From Aurantiochytrium sp. KH105 (Eukaryota > Sar > Bigyra > Thraustochytrida > Thraustochytriidae): 64,000 bases of DNA. How positions within the stretch are numbered: the first letter of the stretch is position 1; each line of letters begins with the position of its first letter. Below the pieces are notes generated by a model. That model saw only the letters and a list, made by a program, of their open reading frames with translations, ran no database searches and had not been told where the DNA came from. Of the stretch, positions 29,397 through 37,436 are shown one piece after another. Location: assembly GCA_003116975.1 (NCBI GenBank), contig BGKB01000072.1, forward strand, positions 224,577-288,576, written 5' to 3'. Made by a program: the position numbers and the translations under genes.

Positions 29397-32300
29397 TTAG
29401 GTCCTAGGTTCTATTCCTTGGACATGCAAGATGTGTACCATCCCGCTTTCGTCGCCAATAACGTAAACACTTCCTTGACGAGCAGTGCCATTGATTGCGT
29501 GGTCCGTCGTGAAGCCTATACCTCCGCTGAGCTTCACATGCGTTCTGTTCTCGGTATTCACCAACATCTTTGTTCCAGGTGTGATCGATGCCTCCGCTTC
29601 ATCCGCGTCGAGTGCTTCGCCCGTTCGAGTGTTCCAGTATCGAGTCTCATTACTTGACTGTGATACGATGGTGTCGCCCTGTATCGCCACGCTGTCGACT
29701 TCACCAGAGTGCCCCTTCAACACGTGCTGCTCCTCGCCTGACGTAGCGTTCCAGATGCGCACCGTGTTGTCATCGGACCCACTGACGATGGTGTCGCCCT
29801 GTATCGCCACGCTCCTGACGTAACTCGAGTGCCCCTTCAACACGTGCTGCTCCTCGCCCGACGTAGCGTTCCAGATGCGCACCGTATTGTCCGTCGAGAA
29901 GTACCCACCGGACCCACTGACGATGGTGTCGCCCTGTATCGCCACGCTGTTGACTTCACCAGAGTGCCCCTTCAACACGTGCTGCTCCTCGCCTGACGTA
30001 GCGTTCCAGATGCGCACCGTCTTGTCATTGGACCCACTGACGATGGTGTCGCCCTGTATCGCCACGCTGTTGACTTCACCAGAGTGCCCCTTCAACACGT
30101 GCTGCTCTTCGCCCGACGTAGCGTTCCAGATGCGCACCGTGTTGTCCGTCGAGAAAAACCCACCGGACCCACTGACGATGGTGTCGCCCTGTATCGCCAC
30201 GCTGTTGACTTCACTAGAGTGCCCCTTCAACACGTGCTGCTCCTCGCCCGACGTAGCGTTCCAGATGCGCACCGTGTTGTCCGAGGACCCACTGACGATG
30301 GTGTCGCCCTGTATCGCCACGCTCCTGACCCACCAAGAGTGCCCCTTCAACACGTGCTGCTCCTCGCCCGACGTAGCGTTCCAGATGCGCACCGTCTTGT
30401 CCGAGGACCCACTGACGATGGTGTCGCCCTGTATCGCCACGCTCAAGACCGTTCCACTGTAGACCATGCCAGAGTGCCCCTTCAACACGTGCTGCTCCTC
30501 GCCCGACGTAGCGTTCCAGATGCGCACCGTCTTGTCATCGGACCCACTGACGATGGTGTCGCCCTGTATCGCCACGCTCCTGACCCAACCAGAGTGCCCC
30601 TTCAACACGTGCAGCAAGGGGTCGCGGGGATGAGCAAGGGTGACGCGAGTAGGCTCCAGCCATGGCTGATCAGGTGTTTGCAGACTACGTGCCAAGGGAT
30701 CTTTCGACTCGTGGCCAAGACGCGCAAGAACCTGCGACGCAAGTTCGTTGGGATCGTAGCTGAGGGCATGCACTGCTTTGCTCAGGAAGCGAGGCGTATC
30801 ACTTTCGGGCGCAAAGTAGATGTCGAGTTCGACGCAGTCGCGGATGAGGTTTCCGATTGTGGCGCGCCTTTGTGCCTCATCGTCACCGACAGAGATGGCG
30901 CTCTGTACCCATGCAAAGTCATTCAGGAGCTCGAAAGCCTCAGCGTGCCTGCCGCTCTTGACGAGGTGAAAGACGGCGTGACGGAGCGAGAAAACGTCGT
31001 CCCGCGAGCTGCTGCAGTAGTCGGCCAATTGTTTATGCCCGTCTTTTTTCTTCACGAAGAGCTTTTTTCCGCTCTGCTTCTTATCTGAGAGCCAATCTGC
31101 CATGCGCTTATGAATGAGTGCCACTCGACCATCGCCGCCTCGATATAAGAGATTGCTCGCGTCGTCGACAATATCATCCATATCATCTTGCTCTAATTGC
31201 AGAATTGCGCTTAGTTGCTCGACACTCAGCGGTTCACGAGCAGCTACGATTGGCGCCAAAAGCATCTTGTACGTTTTCTCCCCGCCAACTTTTTCTTGCA
31301 GGCGCTCAAAGTACTCTTTGAACATGCCGCCAAGCCCGTTGGGAATGGCGTCTTTGTGAGAGATGTCCTCCAAGGTCAGCAGTCCACCTTGTTTCTCCTC
31401 GTGCATCCGGTTCAGGGTCTCGGGAAGGAAGCTCGCCCAGAGAAAGAGACCTTCGGATCGCTCGGAAAGAATTTTGGCGCAGGAAGCAACGTCCTTTTGC
31501 TCCACGATATCTTTCATGTCGCACAGCAAATGCTCGATGTGTTTTTCGATGTCGCGAAAGTTCTCTTCGTCCTTGAGCTCCAGCACTTTAAAATCAAGGC
31601 TATTGTTGGTGATGCCGCGTTGAATCTCGCCTTCGGGACGTGTGCTCACAACCAAGCTGAGCCATGAGGGCATCACATCCTTCCACGTACGGATGACCTT
31701 TGTCAAGACATCGTCGCTTTTGCTGCACTCGTCGAGAGCGTCGAGCACGACCACTTGTCGCATCTGATCTGAGCCGAGATTGTTCAAAGGGTCGACGAGA
31801 ATGGTCTGAAAAACATCGGCCAGAGGCTTGTCGCGGATACCGCCAAAGCTCACGGAGTCAAGCACATCGGCAAAACCAGGCACGCTCAGGCAGAGCTGCC
31901 ATGCAATGCTCACAAGAGCCTCTTTTGGCGCAGCGGTCGTGACTTGATCATGTCGAAAGAAATGATACGCCGCAACAAAAATAGGCTGGCGCTCTTTTTG
32001 GCTACGACGCCACAGGCTACGTACACGTGACGACTTTCGGCGCGGCTCGGCGCGTTCATCAGCTTTGCTCTTTTCGACATCTTTGTCAGTTTTCAGAGCG
32101 CCTCCGCGGTGGCAAAGCTCGGCCATGATAACGCTTTTGCCGACGCCGCCGTCGCCCACAAGGATGAAGACGGCACTCTTGTTGTCGCTGTACCACTTGC
32201 AGAGCTCGTCGACGATCCAGCTCCGCGTGCCGAGGGTAAAGTTTTCCGCCTTGCCCTTGGCCCATGCCTCTGAGCTGCACGGGTTCAGGCGAGGATAGAT

Positions 32301-33368
32301 GTCGCGCATCAGAGGGGTGAGGTCCGATGAAGCCTCGGGGGTCGCGATGCGCATGCGAATGGCATTGGCGAGGCGTTCGATCGCCTTGTCCGAGAAACTG
32401 CCATTCGAACATTCGGAAAGATCCACCGGTGCTTGCCTTGTGAGCGCGAGCTGAAATCGCCCAGTCCACCCAGTTGCGGGCTTGGTCATGTCCTCTTCCA
32501 GCGCGGCGACTACGATGCGGTCAAAGCGTTTGTTGCCAGCGTGTTGGAATTCCTTGAGACAGTTGTCTGATCGATCACCATCATTAATTTTCTTCATATA
32601 CCTTTTGGTTGCGAGAATGAGTGAAACCTTTGATCTCTCGATGCCACGTGACATGCTCTCATCAATGCTTCCTCGCATCTGCTTCTCATCAAGCCAAACC
32701 TTCAATTTGTGCTTCCTTTCGAGCTTCTTCGCAATCTTTTTGACTACATCGTGAATCTCTCCGTTTTCGCCCCATTCGTGAGACATAAAGACGTCGAAGG
32801 TTTCAAGCTGCTCGCCCAGGGATTTGGCTCGAATCTGGCGGACGAAGGATGACAAGTCGGCCTTTTCCGGAGCCCTGTAGTCGAAGTAAAGCTCGTTGGC
32901 CATGTACCAGCTAATTGCACCGCGCCAGGATTTTTGCCAACGCATCGTTTCGTCCACGACAACCGGGACGAGGTCATTTGGCAGCTCGTCAGCCACGGCC
33001 TTAATTAGTGCCTCGTTCTCTTGAAGTGCAGCGCTCACCAGAACGGCGGCAACAACTTTTGCGACCTTGGCTTGCTTAAGTGCCTCAGCAGCTTCGCTCG
33101 CGGTGCACACGGGCACGCTGAGGTGGGGCTGAATCGCGTCAACCAGCTGCTCGGCCACGGTCTCGTCAGCGGGATCGTGTACGACGAGGACGGCGACGTC
33201 GGCAAGCACCTCAGGGGGACTGCGAAGCGCCTCCGCCTGCTCAGACGCGGCAGTATGGAGCACTGCCTCCGCCTGCGCGGCTTCGTTCACCTTGCGCTCG
33301 CCGGTAGATCCTTTATTGCCTTGCCCGCTGCCGAAGAGGGCGAAGATGCTTTTTCTCAATCTTTCCAT
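29397..33368 (-). CDS. NLR-like protein: TIR-like, TIR, NACHT/STAND NTPase, eight WD40 blades
   Basis: Predicted 1323-aa intronless protein; the start at 33368 has a perfect Kozak context (ACCATGG). A TIR-like fold spans about residues 56-180 (ADVAVLVVHDPADETVAEQL). A second, clearer TIR spans about 190-295 (FDVFMSHEWGENGE, VWLDEKQMRGSIDESM, SLILATKRYM, CLKEF). The NTPase has Walker A GDGGVGKS at 405-412, Walker B VVVLDALDEC at 539-548 and STRPEG near 575. Eight WD40 units (about 905-1260) share HVLKGHS, SVAIQGDTIVSGS and TVRIWNATSGEEQ. STAND proteins of this build sense ligands with the propeller, assemble by NTP binding and signal through the N-terminal domain, in fungi for non-self recognition. 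Glu273 in CLKEF may be the NADase residue of the second TIR. Architecture is observed; an immune role is inferred. Confidence 0.9.
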   Translation of the reverse strand: MERLRKSIFALFGSGQGNKGSTGERKVNEAAQAEAVLHTAASEQAEALRSPPEVLADVAVLVVHDPADETVAEQLVDAIQPHLSVPVCTASEAAEALKQAKVAKVVAAVLVSAALQENEALIKAVADELPNDLVPVVVDETMRWQKSWRGAISWYMANELYFDYRAPEKADLSSFVRQIRAKSLGEQLETFDVFMSHEWGENGEIHDVVKKIAKKLERKHKLKVWLDEKQMRGSIDESMSRGIERSKVSLILATKRYMKKINDGDRSDNCLKEFQHAGNKRFDRIVVAALEEDMTKPATGWTGRFQLALTRQAPVDLSECSNGSFSDKAIERLANAIRMRIATPEASSDLTPLMRDIYPRLNPCSSEAWAKGKAENFTLGTRSWIVDELCKWYSDNKSAVFILVGDGGVGKSVIMAELCHRGGALKTDKDVEKSKADERAEPRRKSSRVRSLWRRSQKERQPIFVAAYHFFRHDQVTTAAPKEALVSIAWQLCLSVPGFADVLDSVSFGGIRDKPLADVFQTILVDPLNNLGSDQMRQVVVLDALDECSKSDDVLTKVIRTWKDVMPSWLSLVVSTRPEGEIQRGITNNSLDFKVLELKDEENFRDIEKHIEHLLCDMKDIVEQKDVASCAKILSERSEGLFLWASFLPETLNRMHEEKQGGLLTLEDISHKDAIPNGLGGMFKEYFERLQEKVGGEKTYKMLLAPIVAAREPLSVEQLSAILQLEQDDMDDIVDDASNLLYRGGDGRVALIHKRMADWLSDKKQSGKKLFVKKKDGHKQLADYCSSSRDDVFSLRHAVFHLVKSGRHAEAFELLNDFAWVQSAISVGDDEAQRRATIGNLIRDCVELDIYFAPESDTPRFLSKAVHALSYDPNELASQVLARLGHESKDPLARSLQTPDQPWLEPTRVTLAHPRDPLLHVLKGHSGWVRSVAIQGDTIVSGSDDKTVRIWNATSGEEQHVLKGHSGMVYSGTVLSVAIQGDTIVSGSSDKTVRIWNATSGEEQHVLKGHSWWVRSVAIQGDTIVSGSSDNTVRIWNATSGEEQHVLKGHSSEVNSVAIQGDTIVSGSGGFFSTDNTVRIWNATSGEEQHVLKGHSGEVNSVAIQGDTIVSGSNDKTVRIWNATSGEEQHVLKGHSGEVNSVAIQGDTIVSGSGGYFSTDNTVRIWNATSGEEQHVLKGHSSYVRSVAIQGDTIVSGSDDNTVRIWNATSGEEQHVLKGHSGEVDSVAIQGDTIVSQSSNETRYWNTRTGEALDADEAEASITPGTKMLVNTENRTHVKLSGGIGFTTDHAINGTARQGSVYVIGDESGMVHILHVQGIEPRT
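29656..30622 (-). repeat. Near-identical WD40-coding tandem repeats
   Basis: The shared TGCCCCTTCAACACGTG starts at 29710, 29830, 29965, 30085, 30220, 30340, 30475 and 30595. Spacings alternate strictly 120, 135, 120, 135, 120, 135, 120. Most bases are identical between copies. Differences cluster after GHS and after VSGS in each blade. Confidence 0.95.
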
Positions 33369-34890
33369 GGTGCAAGTAGCCTCACCGTCCTTTGATTCGA
33401 CCGCGCGCCCCTTCTCGCGCGCGGTTGCCCCCGCCCGAGCGCCGTTCCCCTCGGCCCCGCGGCTGCGTGTCCTCGCTCTCCGCCCTCGTGCGGCGAATTG
33501 GTTCTGCTGCTCGCGCTCTGCCCCTACCGCCCTCGGCGGCTGGAGCGAGGGGATAAAAGTTCCAGAATACTCCCTTGGGCCTACCATGTACAAAGGTCCG
33601 AATGTGGTTCTGCTGGAGGGAGTAAAACAAGAATTGTATGCTGCGCGTGCTGCGCATTTTTTCCGAAGCCCTTCTTCTCTCCATACAAATTCGGGTGGGT
33701 GTGTGCGCGTGCACATCGCACTGCCAGTGCTAATGGCTGGCGGCCGTTCTCCGGCGTGTCCAGCGTGCACACGTCGCCCGAGCCCGTCCGTCCGCAGCCT
33801 TTCCCCCTCACCGCATCTGCGAGCGGTGGTGGGGGCTTGAAGGAAGGGAAAGCATGCGGCCTGGAAGGGGAAGGGGGAAAGGGGGATGACAGGAGCGATA
33901 AGGAAGTGACAGTGTAAATCGAAGTAAACGATGAAAGTGTGTGCGGCTGTCGCGCCTGGCTGTTGGCGCAGCAGGCTGCTGAGAGTGAGTCGCCAAACGA
34001 GCCTGCCGCGCCAACTCGTTGCGCGGACCGACCGAGCCTGGCAGCTCTTTCACGAGATTTATGTACTGGCTGATGCGACAGAGTGCCTATCAGCCAATCA
34101 GCCGACAGATGACGACTCTGCAAACAATGAAAGAAAGAAACAACCATACAAACAAACGGTCTATCGGAAACGGACGCGCGCCCACCAGTGGCAGCAGCTG
34201 GCCTTTTTAAGCCCTCCCCAGGCCAGATTCTTCTCTTTATGATCTCGGTAAAAAGCGTCGACCAACTCGCGCGAAGCAGCCAGTCCAGCTGTGGAAGCAG
34301 GCCAACGACAACTCGCCGAGCAATTTTCCAGCGCACGGCCTGCTCTGTCCATCAGCCAGGCGTTGTGCGGAAGAAATGAGGGCGCGAAAGCGTCCCGCTC
34401 GGCGAGCCAGATCAATCAGCATCGGTCGATCGAAGGCGCGCGTCAAGTTGTCGGAAGGATGGAAAGCAAGAAGGGGAAGGGGGGTCAGCAGGCAGACAGG
34501 AGCTCTGCACGCGCGCGCAAAGTAAAGCGAAGCGTTCCATCTCCACTGACGACGTAGCGATGACAAGAGCGCTGCTCCGAGGTCCATTGAAGATGGCACG
34601 CTCGACACAAGGTCTACAACTTTCTTTTAGAGTTTAGAGTCGTGTCATTTGATAGTTTTCGAGGATTTTAGTCTAGCTCAAATTTCAAAGGTCTCAATCT
34701 CGATGTCAGCAGTGCTGGATCTCGATGGCGAACTTGCATTGATAAATGTCGTGCGGGGTGTCGTGAGCCTACCCGGTGTGTGGCAGTGACCAAACACATG
34801 CAACGTCGGCTGCACACGTTCCACATTTGTTTGAGCTACACTGGGCATCCGATGTGCCTTCCATCGAGGGCAAGATCTAGAATTCGAAAT
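33369..34890. other. Intergenic upstream of the NLR-like gene
   Basis: Holds the NLR 5' flank and no supported gene. Several frames run through it but lack coherent composition. A minus-strand frame continuing into 34892-35362 is also uncertain. Confidence 0.5.
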
Positions 34891-35299
34891 GTTAGCAAGT
34901 GCGTAGCAAGCACGTCCGTATCAGTTGGGATGCTTTCCCAGATGCCTCGAGCGTCCCCTTGTGATCGGAGGGAAACGCCCAAAGACTCGGTAGGTGGTGC
35001 ACCTGCACGTACGGCGAGCCATAAAACTTAACGTTGTAATTCTTCGCAGTGAAATCGACCCGTTCGTCGTTCATAAAGTGCAAAACATCATTCGGGAACC
35101 CATTGCAGATCAACGAACCGAGACCGCTGAAAGAGCTGAAAGCGTAGTCTGGTCTGGTGCAAAGCATCTTATTGATCTTGACGAATCCGCATCGTCCAGG
35201 CATACTACATGCAATCATCTTCACTTCGCTAAGATAGGCTGGTTCTTTCGAAGGCCCGTTCTTGAGAATGGTTCGGATTTTGTGTCTGATAAATTCTGC

Positions 35300-36165
35300 A
35301 ACGTCCTGATTCCCAACTCGGCACACGGTCAACAACGAGGTCGTCTTCGGCGCAATGGACAAACGATTGTGGGCTCAGCGGACGATAGCGTCATTCACCA
35401 CATCTTTTTGCGGAAAGGCCATGCAGCTGCCGGGACGTTCATTCGTCTCCTGCAAAAGGCAGTGACTGCTTTCCTCGACATTGTCAGTGGGCAATTTCGG
35501 ACTACATTGTCGACACGCACGAACCAATCGAATTTGATGCTCTTGACGACTACCTGTGGTCCGATCTTCTCCAGCGAAAGGGCAAGTGGACCGAGAAAGA
35601 TGAAGCGGTTTTGAGCGACGCCCTCTTGGACCTCATCAAGCTTGTCCCGCCTCACCACCACCACGATGACGACAACCGACTCTTGGACATGCTTTAGAGC
35701 GGCTCGAAGGGCAGCATACCAAACTACAATCAAATCACGCGCGTGGTGGGGCAGCAGATCGAAGAAGGCGGCCGGGTGTCATCGCCTTTTACTCACGGGT
35801 CGCGAACATTGCCTCACTTTGCGCAACACGACCGCTCTACCGGGGCAAAGGGGCTTGTCAGAAACTCATTCATCAAGGGGCTTGCTCCCCATGAGATGTT
35901 CTTCCACGCCATGGGAGGACGCACCGGGGTCCTTGACACCGCGTGCAAAACCTCCGTCACAGACGCATAGTACAGGAGACTCGTCAAGTCTCTCGAACCG
36001 CTAGTCGTCAAAGACATGGGGCGCGGAGAAATGGCTGTCGTAAATTCCACCTCCGGCCAAGTCGTGCAAATGCACAATGGCGAGGATTATTTTGACGGCA
36101 CCTTCCTCAAGAAGCGAGAGCTCAAGCGTACCACGAGAGACGACGTAGAAGAGCATCTCAGCTAA
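35300..36165 (+). pseudogene. Fossil fragment of the largest RNA polymerase subunit (RPB1-like), probably virus-like
   Basis: Strong pieces of the RPB1 core: SGSKGSIPNYNQITRVVGQQ, RTLPHFAQHDRSTGAKGLV, NSFIKGLAPHEMFFHAMGGR, TGVLDTACKT and RRLVKSLE, in the order found in eukaryotic and viral polymerases. Only part of the subunit is present, and it is broken in at least three places. Its divergence from a host Pol II subunit, together with a TBP-like fossil 10 kb away, points to a large DNA virus (Nucleocytoviricota) rather than the host, though a decayed host copy is not excluded. It ends about 55 bases from the 3' end of the thioesterase gene. Confidence 0.78.
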
Positions 36166-36219
36166 TGATAATAAGAAAACCAAATGATGTTTTAAAAAGT
36201 AGAGAGCTACTGACCAGGC

Positions 36220-36900
36220 CTAGATCCGTGGACGAGGGCCCGCCTTCTTCACGATTCCTGTAAAGGTGGCGACAATGCGCTCGTCAACATGCAGCTCCCC
36301 CGTGAGAAATAGCAAAAATTTGGTGCTGGACGTGACCTTGCCCCGAGCCTCGACCCACTCGCCAAGACGCACGGGCGCCACAAAGTTCATGTTAAGATTC
36401 GACGTCCAGCCTTTATTGGGCTGCAAATCATCTTCTCCGATCGTAAAGAGCGCGGCATCTGCAAGTGTTGTCAAACAGCCCCCGTGCATCACATGGCCAC
36501 CATTGAGGTTCTTTTTTGTACAATACATGCCGCACGTTTTTCTGGTCTTGTTACTCCAGAGCGGACCGGCATTTTCCTCGAAATTGTGAATTACAAGCTT
36601 TCCATTTTCATCGTGGCCATCATCTGTGTGTTTGAAAATTTATCATGAATTACGTCTCCAAGGCGTGGTGAGTCTCGACTTGTCAGAACTGAGATGTTCG
36701 TTCACCCTCCCTCCCTTCCTTTCACTCTCGCCTCGAGCACCAGCGACCCAGCGTCTCCGCATGTCTAATACGCGAAGGAAGGAAAAATAGGCTAGGCTCA
36801 CTCAGCAGCGTCTTCACCACCGCGGCAGCATCGCCAACTTACCCCACGACGAGTATCCGCTCGGCGGCGCCCGAGCGCTTTCGGCGTCGACGATGGTCAT
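36220..36900 (-). CDS. Hotdog-fold thioesterase (PaaI/THEM-like), two exons
   Basis: Exon 1 is 36843-36900 (MTIVDAESARAPPSGYSSW plus one base), the intron 36624-36842 (219 bases, GTAAGT...ACACAG), exon 2 36220-36623. The junction keeps frame and gives 153 aa. Exon 2 alone has no ATG before residue MYCTKK, although upstream DENGKLVIHNFEENAGPLWS is clearly coding, which is why I prefer the spliced model. The hotdog signature is NGGHVMHGGCLTTLADAALF, then LNMNFVAPVRLGEWVEARG and ERIVATFTGIVKK. Such enzymes hydrolyse acyl-CoA thioesters; the substrate cannot be told. Its 5' end faces the pseudo-motor gene. Confidence 0.85.
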
Positions 36901-36940
36901 GTCGCTCCGCTCGCTAGCTCCTTCTCTCCCTGGGCCTTAT

Positions 36941-37082
36941 GTTCGTGGTACGCGTTGCGGGTTTGCTTGAGACGATGATCGGCCCAAGACTTCAAGAGGA
37001 CGGACTTTTAAGTTCGCGGTACGCGTTGCGGATTTGCTCGAGACGATGATCGGCCCAAAACTACAAGAGGACGGACTTTCAC
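36941..37082. repeat. 71-base tandem duplication
   Basis: Both copies share GAGACGATGATCGGCCCAA and CAAGAGGACGGACTTT; only scattered substitutions separate them, so it is fairly recent. Confidence 0.85.
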
Positions 37083-37115
37083 GCACCTCGTTACGATGCG
37101 CCATTCTCTTGCGGC

Positions 37116-37140
37116 CAGCAGCAGCAGCAGCAGCAGCAGC
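37116..37140. repeat. AGC trinucleotide repeat
   Basis: Eight AGC units in the 5' flank of the myosin-like gene. Confidence 0.9.
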
Positions 37141-37436
37141 ACGAGCCACTCTTCGATGCGCCAGGACGTGTCGGCGACAAATCCAATCTGTGTCTGCGAC
37201 AAATCTGTGTCGGCGATAACCCCGACGAGCCAGGTCCTCGTCCTCGTCCTGGGACTCTTTGATGGCGCCGGGTCGAGCTCGCCCGCGCCCTCTGGAGGCG
37301 TAACGGAGCGAAGTGAAGTGAAGAGTGATGAAGAGGACGATGGCGGGCGCGTGCAGTGCTTGGCCCAGGCGAGCAAAGCAGGTCTCTATCGGCCGGTCCC
37401 TGGCGGCGGCGCAGCGACGCGCGGCGCCCGGCCGCC

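Larger units (their letters stand above)
36901..37436. promoter_or_regulatory. Divergent intergenic region with a 71-base duplication
   Basis: Lies between the thioesterase (minus) and the myosin-like gene (plus). A 71-base unit beginning GTTCG(T/C)GGTACGCGTTGCGG is present twice (36941-37011 and 37012-37082) with a few differences. An AGC/CAG triplet run follows at 37116-37140. Confidence 0.6.

Noticed and set aside
29656-30622. Regular repeats that might be read as a CRISPR-like or satellite array
   Set aside because: The repeats keep one open frame and encode WD40 blades; spacing follows codon multiples.
34892-35362. 156-codon minus frame beside the RPB1-like fossil
   Set aside because: No ATG with good context, unknown content and partly antisense to the fossil region; too weak to call.
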